Positions 37,201-49,215 of a stretch of 64,000 nt of DNA are shown here, in pieces. The position numbers and the translations under genes were made by a program. How positions within the stretch are numbered: position 1 is the stretch's first letter; every line of letters begins with the position of its first letter. The notes beneath the pieces were generated by a model, which was not told where the DNA came from, searched no databases, and saw nothing but the letters and a program-made list of their open reading frames with translations. Source of the DNA: Hemibagrus wyckioides (Eukaryota; Chordata; Actinopteri; Siluriformes; Bagridae); the NCBI RefSeq assembly GCF_019097595.1, contig NC_080715.1, positions 22,609,573-22,673,572 on the forward strand, read 5' to 3'.

Positions 37201-38675
37201 GGACAAGAAGTCTTCCTGCGTTTAGTGGATAAAGGGCAGAGAAGGTCCATGGTTGATGAAAGAGAGGAGATGATAGTGTCTGTAGCTGAGTCTAGGGGTA
37301 AGGAGGAAAAGGAGTCATAGTCAGGAAGAGATGAAAGAGTGTAGGAAGCTACAGAGGAAGGAGAGATAGAGTGAAGGTTCCGACGGATGAGAGAGGGATG
37401 TTGGGAGTTACATTTGGGTAGTACAGGGAGAATGATAGTGAAGGATACCAAGTGATGATCTGAGATATGAAGTGGGGTAGCAGTCATGTCTGTAGCTGGG
37501 GAAGGGCAGGTGAAGACCAAGTCCAAGATGTTTCCTCCCTTGTGTGTTGGAGGGCAGCTGTTAAATGACAAGGAGAACGAATTCAGAAGAGTCAGAAGGC
37601 CAGAAGACTGAAGCCTGTCAGATGGGAGGTTGAAATCTCCAAGGACCGTCAGAGGGGTGCTGTCAGAAGGGAAGATGCTGAGGAGTGTGTCCATTTCTTC
37701 CATGAAGTCTCCAATGGGACCAGGAGGACGGTAGATGACAATGATGGAGAGGTTGATTGGAGAAGTGACTGAAACTGCATGGAATTCAAAAGAAGAAATG
37801 GTGAGATGAGATAAGGGGAGAGGTGTGAAACCATCTCCGGGACAACAGCAGACCTGTGCCACCACCCCTGCCTGATTCTCGTGGTGAGTGAGAGAAAGCA
37901 TAGGCAGAGGATAGAGCAGTTGGTGTAGCAGTGTTTTGTGGTGATATCCAGGTCTCAGTTAGTGCCAGAAAATCAAAGGAATAGTGAGAAGCTAAAGCTG
38001 AGATGAAATCAGCCTTCCTTACAGCAGACTGGCATTTCCAGAGCCCACCTACCACCGCTGTTTGAGACTGAGACAACAGGGGAGGGTAGATGAGATTGCT
38101 GGAAACACAACCTTTGCTTCATGGGTAATAATGCCTGTGTCTGTAAGAGGTAAGAACAGAGATGGGTTTGAGGCACATGTCTGGTTTGGTCAAAGTGAGG
38201 TTAAGTGCAAGTTAAAGTGTGACACGACAAGAAAGTATGTTAGTAGACACTTACTATAAACACTTACTATAGTTTCGACATGAAGGTTTGCTCCGGGAGC
38301 ACAGCCGTAATTCTTCGGAAAGTCCTCCTTTATTTGTAATAAGTTAAATAATCCACACACAAAAGTATCTTTATATGAACAGCAAACAATCAAAATGTGA
38401 TATCTACAATAATGTAACTGGCGTAATTTACCTGAGCCTCTGAGAATAAGGCAGGCCATCTCTCCTGGAAATCTTTCATTGGGGGGCTGAGATTAACAAC
38501 TTCGTGACTCCTGTAAGAAAAGGTTTTAGACATTTTCTCTCCAAACACTCTTTGTCTTTCTTTCTGACTTCAACCAGCAAAGCTTGTCGCTCTTTTTCTA
38601 AAGTCTCAATGGATTCCCCGTTACGATGTGGTGGCAGATAGTTCAGTTCAGCTTTTCTTGGTTTCTTGAGTTGTG
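34295..38675 (-). pseudogene. SAMD3-like teleost multigene-family member, split by an L2 LINE
   Basis: Minus-strand pieces in the right order for the C-terminal region of the many fish proteins annotated 'sterile alpha motif domain-containing protein 3-like'. These are about 38540-38675 ([20 protein letters not shown]), 38432-38510 ([19 protein letters not shown]), about 34985-35066 (LDGYTPKLLELLKAKGGAAG), about 34590-34690 (TESQRDGVIRSLTEYLGEGG) and about 34300-34443 (FTEDVMMILVDGNRDGEP, then VYIVLEGSKVL). The last piece runs into an early stop (SVVMF stop). A 3-kb LINE lies between the second and third pieces, and the exon expected there is missing. The SAM domain itself is not in the window. 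The family name rests on recalled sequence patterns. The gene is divergent from the PIM-like kinase at 39343. Confidence 0.6.
35070..38245 (-). mobile_element. L2-clade LINE, nearly full length, inactivated
   Basis: Read on the minus strand, in order: endonuclease domain (about 38076-37152, with ALTETWISPQN, IVIYRPPGP, VLGDFNLPSD and ISDHHLVSF); linker; reverse transcriptase (about 37094-36058, with NNYRPVSFLSFLSKILER, LLDLTAAFDTVNH and YADDTQLIFSF); then WMTAHQLKLNPSKTELLVI (36024) and the C-terminal region LDYCNSLLAGLP to LKTYLFLRHLN (35764-35282). The 3' end at 35077-35130 has tandem TTTACAT and GGCATTTGGCAGACACTCTT, typical of L2. Several frameshifts break the ORF. It is inserted within the SAMD3-like gene. 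Confidence 0.92.
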
Positions 38676-39342
38676 GTCATTTACAAAGTGGACACGACTG
38701 AGTAAAGAAGGGACCTATTAACAAACAACGCACAATTTAGTAAAGTAATTAGAGACTGGGGGAATGATTTATATTGTGCACGATTTATATAAAATGAGGG
38801 AATGTGAGACAAATATTCAACAAAAACTTAAACTTAAAAAACTAAAACTTAAAAACTTGTTCAACACTTTGCAACTTTGACTACAACATTAACGTTAGCT
38901 TATATGGCGCTCGTTTTACAAAGCTAACTCAAGAACACGCTAAACTTTTCAAAGGTACAGAATTAAGTGATGACAAATTTCTTTAATGAATTAAATCTAA
39001 TGATCCGTAATATAATGCGGTTTTAAATAGTACTTACCCTTCGAGAACTGATGGAGATCGAGAAGCCTTGAATCATCGCGGCATTACTTTCCACGCATGC
39101 GCAGATTCCTCGCTTCAAGACGGCGTAAATTTTACATGATTTTTTACAACTTGCTTCAAGTACTTTATTAATTCGAGTAAATATGCCAGAGAGTCACAAG
39201 TCAGATTTACTTGTCTGTCGGATGTCTGATATTTACAAGAAAAAATGAGTGGTCTAATGTCCTTCACTCAGACTGATTAGACTTTTTTTCACGATGAAAA
39301 AAACACCCCTTGATTTGACTGAGTTTTAGAATTTAAGACGTA
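38676..39342. promoter_or_regulatory. Divergent promoter region, SAMD3-like exon / PIM-like kinase, copy A
   Basis: About 670 bp between the SAMD3-like fragment (-) and the kinase (+). The matching stretch in copy B is about 49460-50128. It is AT-rich, with no TATA box that I trust. Confidence 0.4.
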
Positions 39343-42300
39343 ATGAAGTTTGCGTCATTGCCATGGCAACGGTTATTTTTTAAACAGAACAACACACGCG
39401 CTGACCAGAGAGGATTATCTGATTTTGGCAAGTGCTGCATTCTTGATATAAATACATCGTTCCTGAAGATGATGGACCTAGTGTGGGATATGGACTACCA
39501 CCGATCGCAGGATACAGCTGAAATGCCCGTTTTCACGGAGCTGCAAGCTGAGATGTGGGACTTGGACTCAGAGGCAGATGACACCCCGATGCCTGAAAAG
39601 TTCACAACCTACCAAGACATCCAGTCTGAGGATTGGGATGTGGACGACGAGGTAATAAACTCTTTTTTAATTCAAGTTATATCTTATTTTTATACTTGAG
39701 CCAAACGCTGCTGTAGCAATATGTGTGTACAAATAATGTGAGAGAATACTTTTGTAAAGGTGATATTGCATATTTCAGGTCCAAGAGGTGCCCACTTTAC
39801 ACCCTGCTTGTCTGGAATTCCTCAGTGATCCAAAGGGTATGTAAGACAAATGACTGAACTAAATACATGAAATAAACCACTGATTTATTACTGACCATTT
39901 CACCTGTAACGAGTGAAATAAGCTGTGGCTCCTTTAAGAGCGGCAGAGCGCCATTTTTGTTTTTTGTTGTGGTCAGTCTGCAGTCACCTGAGCCGCGAGT
40001 ACAGCATGTGTGCGGCTCCGATCTTTTTATTTTCATTTCTGTTGCTCATTTAAGTTGTCTTCTTTAAATAAATAACGCTGTTGCTATTAAAAACCCCTCG
40101 AGATGTGAAATGCGACCTGTGTGAGCTTCGTGTGATTTCTGCTGCATCTTGAGTTAGGCGAGCGATCCCTTACGTTAATGCTAACTCAGCGCGCTACATA
40201 CACACAGAAGAGGACAACAAACACGAGGCTCATTTCGTGTCTTTCTTTATTTGTTTTCTTTAGCACAGAGATTTCTCGATCTGTACACCATCGGAAATCT
40301 GCTGGGGAGTGGAGGCTTTGGATCAGTGTACGAAGGAGTTCGTAGGAAAGATGGACAGCAGGTAAATGCCTGTGCAAATCCTGCAGATTGCACTGGTCAA
40401 CACAATACATGAACTGTAGAGCATTAATGAGGTTAATGACATGAGCATTGTCCAGATTTCTGCCTGTGCACTTTCTCCAAAAACTTTCTCTGGTGATTTA
40501 AATCTATAATAAGGTTGTAATTTCATTGTAGGGCATCCCTTTTTTTGTAGGTTTACTTCACAGGATTCCTCGTTGTTTTTTTAAAAAGAGGATTATTAAA
40601 ATACTTTTTTTGTTTTTCATAAGATAAGATCAGATCAGATCAGATAAGATTAGATAGAACTGTATTAATCCCGGGACTAGTTTTAAGCTTGTGTTTATGA
40701 TTTCTGTGTCACGTGATCTCGTTGTTATTTGTCCCACCTATTTCACTGTTCTGTTCGCACCTTCTGCCCTCACCTGTTTCCCTTGATAAGCCTCCCTATA
40801 TATACACCAGGTGTTTAGTGGTTTTAGACACCCAGGTTCTGTCCCCAGCTCGTGTGATGTCACATTTTTATTTCCTGACACAGGAATAAGGAAATGCTGG
40901 GACAGATTACACATTAGAAAATGCAATTACATTATCCCTATAAAATTTACTGGTAGTTTATTCGGTTACAACGCACAAGTTGATTATCTAGTTAGAGACA
41001 TTACACTACCAACTGTCATAAGGTACAGAGCTAACCTATAAATGGTATAAATAAAATGTGTCTAGGTTTTAGTTCTGATATCGGTCGAAATAAGATAACA
41101 CACTGAACAGAGCTATTACTAGATTTAATGCTTAAGGCCCGTTCCTATTTGTTTACGTTTTGTTTTTGTTTTGTTTGTAGGTCGCCATTAAACACATCCG
41201 TAAGGATGGCTCGGAGCTGTACATCACAGTTGTAAGTAACCTTACGTGACTGCTGTTATAGTAGCAATAAAGTCCTGTTCACAATTTCTTTAAAGACCAA
41301 AACTATGCAAAACGAATGCAACTTGCTGTCATTTTTCGGTATAAGAATCCTAGATGCTGCATTAGTCACTGTTGCTGACTACTTTCATAAGTCAACAGCC
41401 CTCACCCCAATCAGATAGTTATGGTCAATACCTAGATTACATCAAATCACATATAAGCAACAACATATTCATTATAAATTGAACAAGTAATATAATGTGA
41501 GCTAAAGGTAAATGACACTTCAAACTAGCGTACTTTCACCATGATAACACATCCAACATAACATCCATATGCTGCAAATATCTTTCTTTCAGAGTCTAAT
41601 TCTCCTCAGTTCAGTCACATTAGTCTTAGCTCACAGCAGCATCTAGGTTTCATATACTGAAAACTATGAAACTATGCTAATTTTATGGGGTTTTTTTTTT
41701 TTATTGCTAGCCTGGTGAGACCTGCAAGCTCCATCTAGAGGTGGCTTTAATGCAAATGCTGTCAAAGCCACCTCACTGCCAGTACGTTCTGCAGCTTGTG
41801 GATTGGTTTGAAATGGACAACAGCCTCCTGTTAGTCCTGGAAAGACCAATCCCCTGCATGGACGTATATGAGCTACTGTTGAGTGAAGGAGGCACACTCA
41901 GTGAGGTGCTGGCCAAAATGATCATGCTGCAGGTGATTCATCTTTCACTATGGCCCCTCTTTGCATAACTAAAGAATTTGTTTGCTGTTGATTTGTTTGT
42001 TCTTGATTGACTCGTGACAACATGTTTGATAGCTTTATCAGATGCTTCACAAAGTAAAAATCCCATAAAAATGGAGAACACAAAGTGATGCACCAATGCA
42101 AATAATAATGGTGAAGTTAGTAATACTAAGAAAAACAATCCACAAAGGCATCATTTTTGTATCATGTATTTTGTGTGTGTGTGTAATTTAGATACGTGTG
42201 TGATTGAACTGTTTATTTAGGGGTACTGATGTATGGTATGGCTGTGACTATGTGATGTGGCTGTAAGGGTCCAGTCTTGCTGAGACTGGTTGTTCTTTTT

Positions 42301-42414
42301 AGAGTATAGTACATAGTTACAGTCATCTAACTAGTTGTGTTTAGAGGAAATTTAATTGAGCTCGTTTGATTTTGATCCTGAGAGTTTTCTTTATGTGTTC
42401 AATGACTGATGGTA

Positions 42415-42447
<33 letters not shown>

Positions 42448-43116
42448 TCATGCTGCAGGTGGTCGAGGCTGCCCGCTACTGCCAAAGTCGGAAGGTTTTC
42501 CACCGTGACATCAAGGCGGAAAACCTTCTTTTCAACTCCGACACCCTGGACGTAAAACTGATAGATTTTGGCTGTGGCGATTTGTGGCAGGACACGCCCT
42601 ACGAGGAATATGCAGGTAATTGCTCATCGACAGATACTGCACAGAATGAAAGGAATATCTAAGTTGTGATCTTGCTGATGTTGTTCTTGCTCTTCTGCTC
42701 AGGAACTCCAGATTTTTGGCCTCCAGAATGGATCCAGCAACAACAGTACTACGCCGACCATGCTACCGTCTGGAGTCTCGGCATTCTCCTACACAGCTTA
42801 GTCTGTGGAGAAATGCCCTTCAGTAATGAGGAGGAAATTGTTGCTGGGTCCCTCAATTTCATACCTGGCCTGTCTGAATGTGAGAGAATATAAAAACAGC
42901 ATTTTGAGATATTACAACAAATCTGAGAAAAATGATAGTGAAATTGCAAGCTGAAGTTAAAAATTTGTGACTAAATTTCTGTCTCTGTTTCATATCCCTG
43001 CCCACACAGCCTGCCGCCATCTGATCAACTGGTGCTTGGAGCAAGATCCCACCAAGAGACCAAGCCTGAGGCAGATCAGTAAACATGGGTGGTTCACAGA
43101 AGGCCTTTCAGGTTAG
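39343..43116 (+). CDS. PIM-like serine/threonine protein kinase, copy A
   Basis: Exons 39343-39651, 39779-39836, 40264-40361, 41181-41231, 41711-41932, 42459-42615, 42703-42879 and 43010-43116 splice in frame to 392 residues. An alternative ATG at 39469 (residue 43, MMDLVWDMD) may be the true start, because 39343 lies on an X-box motif. The acidic N-terminal region is not recognised. Kinase features: glycine loop LLGSGGFGSVYEG (about 135-147), VAIK lysine 159, HRDIKAENLLF (Asp263), DFG at 282-284, and TPDFWPPEW in place of APE (299-308). The αF motif is TVWSLGILL without the usual Asp, a known PIM trait. It ends SKHGWFTEGLSG. PIM kinases are constitutively active, pro-survival enzymes and are greatly expanded in fish. 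A Tc1 palindrome starts about 220 bp after the stop. Confidence 0.92.
39357..39370. promoter_or_regulatory. RFX-type X-box motif, kinase copy A
   Basis: ATTGCCATGGCAAC contains the perfect 12-bp palindrome TTGCCATGGCAA (39358-39369), the core of the RFX X-box. TTGCGTCA, an ATF/CREB-like half site, lies directly upstream at 39350-39357. Whether it is bound is not shown. Confidence 0.6.
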
Positions 43117-43333
43117 CCAGGTAAAACATCAGATCTACTTAAAATGAACTAACATAGAATATAATCTAGATCACATGGATTGTACTAGAACACTACTGCA
43201 TTCTTCTTTTATGTTCTACAATTCTCTATATTAATTTAAACATGTTTTTATTCCACAGATGATGGATAGGCCATGTTGGGTCAGAACATCAGCACCCAAC
43301 AACTCACCCAACCAATTCTAATTGACAACTCTA

Positions 43334-45884
43334 CAGTATCTCACAAAGTGAGTACACCCCTCACATTTTTGTAAATATTTTATTATATCTTTTCATGTGA
43401 CAACACTGAAGAAATGACACTCTGCTCCAATGTAAAGTAGTGAGTGTACAGCCTGTATAACAGTGTAAATTTGCTGTCCCCTCAACATAACTCAACACAC
43501 AGCCATTAATGTCTAAACCGTTGGCAGCAAAAGTGAGTACACCCCTAAGTGGAAATGTCCAAATTGGGCCCAATTAGCCATTTACCCTCCCCGGTGTCAT
43601 GTGACTCGTTAGTGTTACAAGGTCTCAGGTGTGAATGGGGAGCAGGTGTGGTAAATTTGGTGTTATCCCTCTCACACTCTCTCATACTGGTCACTGGAAG
43701 TTCAACATGGCACCTCATGACAAAGAACTCTCTGAGGATCTGAAAAAAAGAATTGTTGCTCTACATAAAGATGGCCTAGGCTATAAGAAGGTTGCCAAGA
43801 CCCTGAAACTGAGCTGCAGCACGGTGGGCAAGACCATACAGCGGTTTTACAGGACAGGTTCCGCTCAGAACAGGCCTCGCCGTGGTCCACCGAAGAAGTT
43901 GAGTGCACGTGCTCAGCGTCATATCCGGAGGTTGTCTTTGGGAAATAGACGTATGAGTGCTGCCAGCATTGCTGCGGAGGTTGAAGGGGTGGGGGGTCAG
44001 CCTGTCAGTGCTGACCATACGCCGCACACCGCATCAAATTGGTCTGCATGGCTGTCGTCCCAGAAGGAAGCCTCTACTAAGGATGCTGCACAAGAAAGCC
44101 CGCATACAGTTTGCTGAAGACAAGCAGACTAATCACATGGATTACTGAAACCATGTCCTGTGGTCCGATGAGACCAAGATAAACTTATTTGGTTCAGATG
44201 GTGTCAAGCGTGTGTGGCGGCAACCAGGTGAGGAGTACAAAGACTAGTGTGTCTTGCCTACAGTCAAGCATGGTGGTGGGAGTGTCATGGTCTGGGCCCG
44301 CGTGAGTGCTGCCGGCACTGGGGAGCTACAGTTCATTGAGGGAACCACGAATGCCAACATGTACTGCGACATACTGAAGCAGAGCATGATCCCCTCCCTT
44401 CGGAGACTGGGCCGCAGGGCAGTATTCCAACATGATAACGACCCGAACCACACCTCCAAGACGAACACTGCCTTGCTGGGGCATCCTCAAACGGAAGGTG
44501 GGGGAGCGCAAGGTCTCTAACATCCACCAGCTCTGTGATGTCATCATGGAGGAGTGGAAGAGGACTCCAGTGGCAAATTGTGAAGCTCTGGTGAACTCCA
44601 TGCCCAAGAGGGTTAAGGCAGTGCCGGAAAATAATGGTGGCCACACAAAATATTGACGCTTTGGGCCCAAAGTGGACATTTGGACATTTCCACTTAGGGA
44701 TGTACCTTGTGCTCCCCCACCTTCCGTTTGAGGATGCCCCACAGATGCTCAGTAGGGTTTAGGTCTGGAGACATGCTTGGCCAGTCCATCACCTTTACCC
44801 TCAGCTTCTTTAGCAAGGCAGTGGTCGTCTTAGAGGTGTGTTTGGGGTCGTTATCATGTTGGAATACTGCCCTGCGGCCCAGTCTCCGAAGGGAGGGGAT
44901 CATGCTCTGCTTCAGTATGTCGCAGTACATGTTGGCATTCGTGGTTCCCTCAATGAACTGTAGCTCCCCAGTGCCGGCAGCACTCACGCAGGCCCAGACC
45001 ATGACACTCCCGCCACCATGCTTGACTGTAGGCAAGACACACTAGTCTTTGTACTCCTCACCTGGTTGCCGCCACACACGCTTGACACCATCTGAACCAA
45101 ATAAGTTTATCTTGGTCTCATCGGACCACAGGACATGGTTCCAGTAATGTCCTTAGTCTCCTTGTCTTCAGCAAACTGTATGCGGGCTTTCTTGCGCATC
45201 ATCTTTAGTAGAGGCTTCCTTCTGGGACGACAGCCATGCAGACCAATTTGATGCGGTGTGCGGTGTATGGTCTGAGCACTGACAGGCTCCGGATATGACG
45301 CTGAGCACGTGCACTCAACTTCTTCGGTGGACCACGGCGAGGCCTGTTCTGAGCGGAACCTGTCCTGTAAAACCGCTGTATGGTCTTGCCCACCGTGCTG
45401 CAGCTCAGTTTCAGGGTCTTGGCAACCTTCTTATAGCCTAGGCCATCTTTATGTAGAGCAACAATTCTTTTTTTCAGATCCTCAGAGAGTTCTTTGTCAT
45501 GAGGTGCCATGTTGAACTTCCAGTGACCAGTACGAGAGAGTGTGAGAGGGATAACACCAAATTTACCACACCTGCTCCCCATTCAGACCTGAGACCTTGT
45601 AACACTAACGAGTCACATGACACCGGGGAGGGTAAATGGCTAATTGGGCCCAATTTGGACATTTCCACTTAGGGGTGTACTCACTTTTGCTGCCAACAGT
45701 TTAGACATTAATGGCTGTGTGTTGAGTTATGTTGAGGGGACAGCAAATTTACACTGTTATACAGGCTGTACACTCACTACTTTACATTGGAGCAGAGTGT
45801 CATTTCTTCAGTGTTGTCACATGAAAAGATATAATAAAATATTTACAAAAATGTGAGGGGTGTACTCACTTTTGTGAGATACTG
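43334..45884. mobile_element. Tc1-like palindromic composite, copy A
   Basis: TA (43332-43333) and TA (45885-45886) flank a 2.55-kb unit. Its outer ends are inverted CAGTATCTCACAAA and TTTGTGAGATACTG. The left arm (about 43334-44690) carries a sense transposase start MAPHDKELSEDLKKRIVAL (43707) and later [20 protein letters not shown]. The right arm (about 44698-45884) carries the same gene on the minus strand (MAPHDKELSEDL at about 45511, [15 protein letters not shown] near 44715). The arms meet head to head around 44690. The left arm has lost the segment around 44475 that encodes the catalytic NPTEHLWG region; both arms are frameshifted. Confidence 0.93.
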
Positions 45885-45886
45885 TA

Positions 45887-46342
45887 ATTACCAATACATT
45901 AGAATCACTGTAAATATATTCCTGTAAATAAATTAGAATTCCTGTAAATATATTCCTGTAAATAAATTTTAATTACCGTAAATAAATTCCTGTAAATAAA
46001 TTATGATCATTATACCTAACTGGCTGCTATTTGCTTTCATTCAATATCATCATATTTATGGTCTTGGAGCTGTCTGCATTTATGACTCCACTTCTGCTGC
46101 TGTGGATGAACACACATGGATAGCTTAAAAATCTGCACTTCCCATCAACAGTTTATGCCCAAATGTCACCATTGCTTCAGTCGGCGATCTCATATGAATA
46201 TAATGTAGACTTGTGTTTAAAAACTTCTGCTCTAATCATGAAAACTGAGCTCATCCTGAGAATATACTCGTACTGAATATCCTTTTAAACATACGTAGAA
46301 CTGCTGGAGTTTATATTATACAATTGTATACGTTTCATTATA
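45887..46342. other. Non-coding spacer with CCTGTAAATAAATTA repeats
   Basis: No gene was recognised. It holds several copies of CCTGTAAATAAATT and CCTGTAAATATATT (45930-46010). The same spacer follows the palindrome in copy B (56286-56760) and occurs inverted at 63470-63955. Confidence 0.8.
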
Positions 46343-47584
46343 CACTATATTGCCAAAAGTATTCGCTCACCCATCCAAATAATCAGAATCAGGTGTTCCA
46401 ATCACTTCCATGGCCACAGGTGTATAAAATCAAGCACCTAGGCATGCAGACTGTTTTTACAAACATTTGTGAAAGAATGGGTCGCTCTCAGGAGCTCAGT
46501 GAATTCCAGCGTGGAACTGTGACAGGATGCCGCCTGTGCAACAAATCCAGTCGTGAAATTTCCTCGCTCCTAAATATTCCACAGTCAACTGTCAGCTGTA
46601 TTATAAGAACGTGGAAGTGTTTGGGAACGACAGCAACTCAGCCACGAAGTGGTAGACCACGTAAACTGACGGAGCGGGGTCAGCGGATGCTGAGGCGCAT
46701 AGTGCGAACTTTCTGGTCGCCAACTTTCTGCAGAGTCAATCGCTACAGACCTCCAAACTTCATGTGGCCTTCAGATTAGCTCAAGAACAGTGCGCAGAGA
46801 GCTTCATGGAATGGGTTTACATGGCCGAGCAGCTGCATCCAAGCCATACATCACCAAGTGCAATGCAAAGCGTCGGATGCAGTGGTGTAAAGCACGCAGC
46901 CACTGGACTCTAGAGCAGTGGAGACACGTTCTCTGGAGCGCTTCTTCATCTGGCAATCTGATGGACGAGTCTGGGTTTGGCGGTTGCCAGGAGAACGGTA
47001 CTTGTCTGACTGCATTGTGCCAAGTGTAAAGTTTGGTGGAGGGGGGATTATGGTGTGGGGTTGTTTTTCAGGAGCTGGGCTTGGCCCCTTAGTTCCAGTG
47101 AAAGGAACTCTGAATGCTTCAGCATACCAAGACATTTTGGACAATTCCATGCTCCCAACTTTGTGGGAACAGTTTGGAGCTGGCCCCTTCCTCTTCCAAC
47201 ATGACTGTGCACCAGTGCACAAAGCAAGGTCCATAAAGACATGGATGACAGAGTCTGGTGTGGATGAACTTGACTGGCCTGCACAGAGTCCTGACCTCAA
47301 CCCGATAGAACACCTTTGGGATGAATTAGAGCGGAGACTGAGAGCCAGGCCTTCTCGTCCAACATCAGTGTGTGACCTCACAAATGCGCTTCTGGAAGAA
47401 TGGTCAAAAATTCCCATAAACACACTCCTAAACCTTGTGGACAGCCTTCCCAGAAGAGTTGAAGCTGTTATAGCTGCAAAGGGTGGACCGACATCATATT
47501 GAACCCTATGGATTAGGAATGGGATGTCACTTAAGTTCATATGCGAGTCAAGGCAGGTGAGCGAATACTTTTGGCAATATAGTG
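46343..47584 (+). mobile_element. Tc1-like transposon, inactive, copy A
   Basis: Same family as 4215-5461. Ends CACTATATTGCCAAAAGTAT are flanked by TA (46341-46342, 47585-47586). The transposase starts at about 46477 ([14 protein letters not shown]). An inserted duplication at about 46705-46725 (ACTTTCTGGTCGCC) breaks the frame after LRRIVR. The first catalytic motif is deleted: LWS is followed directly by the RF.IWQSDGR region, losing DES. The later Asp (QHDCAPVH) and Glu ([11 protein letters not shown]) remain. It cannot encode an active enzyme. Confidence 0.95.
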
Positions 47585-47590
47585 TATGTA

Positions 47591-48682
47591 CAGAGGTGGA
47601 CAAAGTACACAACTTCCGTACTTGAGGGAAAGTACAGATACTACTGGTCAAACATTACAGAAGTACTTAAGTATCAAAAGTAAAAAGTAAATGTCAGTGC
47701 ATTGTTCTGTTATTGCTGCATTATTGTATGCAATACTTACAGTACCTTTTGTAGCAACCTAGTGAATATACTGACCAGTTTGTAGTATCTGTGGAATTAA
47801 GAGCTTTTAGAATGTTACAAAACCTGTAGAAATTAAACAACTGAACTGAAAAAAAAAGACGGGTATAATCATTTTCATTTTTTATTTAACACCCCTACCA
47901 CCCCCAGTAAAGAAGTACACATCTGTGTGTATCCATTCATGCACATTTGAATCAAGTGGTCTGTAAATGCAGCAAAAAAAATCCAACTTGCTTTAAAACC
48001 CAGCTACACAACTCTGCACTTGCAATTTCTACCGGAAGTAGTAGACCATCCGGGAATTTTTGGAATACGCTTTTCAGCATACCACGATTTGGGGCATACT
48101 AATTCTATTTTCGATTACTGTTTAGGACAGATAGTATGAGAATTTGGACGCAGCATACGTTTTTGAGTGTTAACTAACATCATTACCAATGCGTTGGTGG
48201 TGAATATATGCAAAGCTATAGCAACTAGGCAAACAAATACATAAAAAATAAAACAGCTGCCTTACCATACATACTTCAGGGTACAGACAACACCATTTCA
48301 AGCTTTTACCAGAAATTAAAAGTATACAGACCTCAATATGCTTCCGCAGGTTGGATGGAGAGTTTTTGTAGGCTGCCATGTGGTTTGTTTTCGGTAAACA
48401 AACATTTAAAACTCAAAGAATCTTTACTCTTTTCTAAAAACTGGAACATACTGTCTAAGTAGGGCCATGGATGCGCGCACTGCGCCGATGATCTGTCTTC
48501 GTCCATTTTGCCACCAAGTTCAAAAAATGATGGAAAACTACTAGAATATTTGTCTTTCAAATGTAGTGAAGTTAAAGTAACAAGTTTCCAGAAAAAATAA
48601 TACTCAAGTAAAGTACAGATACTCAGAAAGTGTACTTAAGTACAGTACTCAAGTAAATGTACTTCATTACTGTCCACCTCTG
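47591..48682 (-). mobile_element. Tol2/hAT-like non-autonomous element
   Basis: Ends CAGAGGTGGACAAAGTACAC and the complement CTGTCCACCTCTG are inverted repeats of the Tol2-like hAT type, with AAGTA-rich subterminal repeats. The 8-bp flanks TGTATGTA and CATGTAAA do not match well. On the minus strand a BED-finger remnant can be read (HPWPYLDSMFQFLEKSKDSL, then AAYKNSPSNLRKHIE), broken by stops. Confidence 0.85.
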
Positions 48683-48699
48683 CATGTAAAACAAATCAG

Positions 48700-49215
48700 A
48701 TGGAGAAAAAAAAACAAGTTAATGTGAATGAGAACACCAAACAGAGCACGCAACCAACTAACAGTCAAAGTAATGATGAGTGTTCAGGTCCAGAAAACAT
48801 GATCACAGATGATGCTGGTTGTACTCTGGTCAGGTCAAAAAGAAAATCTAAAGCAGGGAACAGTGTTCCTCAGTCAAGAAAGAAAGGACTAGTTCAAATG
48901 GAAAAAGAAAAACTAATCATAAACAGTCAGGAAGCAGAAATGGAATCTAGCAGTGATGAGGATGAACAAAACAATGATAAACAAATAGGTGGATATAAAG
49001 CAAAAGAGATTGAATGATTTGTTCAAAAACATGAAACGAATCCAAGTACATCAGCACTTCCCCAATAATACAAAAGTTAGTGGACTCACCTACAGCCATA
49101 ATAAAAGACAAGGACTTTACTCACCAGGAAACATTTAGATTAAAAAAGTTTGTAACCAGAACAAGACAAGATCTGCTGTGTGAAGATGGAGAGAGTGTAT
49201 AAAACAAACCTTGTA
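48700..49215 (+). pseudogene. L1/Tx1-like LINE ORF1 fragment
   Basis: A 105-codon frame (48700-49017) rich in Lys, Glu and Ser has EMESSSDEDEQNNDKQIGGY, then after a stop and frameshifts FTHQETFRLKKFVTRTRQDL near 49120-49175. This order resembles the N-terminal part of fish Tx1/L1-type ORF1 proteins. It is not a host gene. Confidence 0.55.

Noticed and set aside
40811..41041. 76-codon frame in kinase intron 3
   Set aside because: It is repeated in copy B only because the intron is duplicated; no recognisable protein, and it lies inside a clean GT-AG intron.
42749..43086. Minus-strand frames overlapping the kinase C-terminal exons
   Set aside because: Shadows of kinase exons 7 and 8; the plus strand has matching splice phases and kinase motifs.
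46851..47651. 266-codon open frame antisense to the Tc1 transposase
   Set aside because: Shadow frame of the transposase gene; the sense strand carries the transposase motifs.
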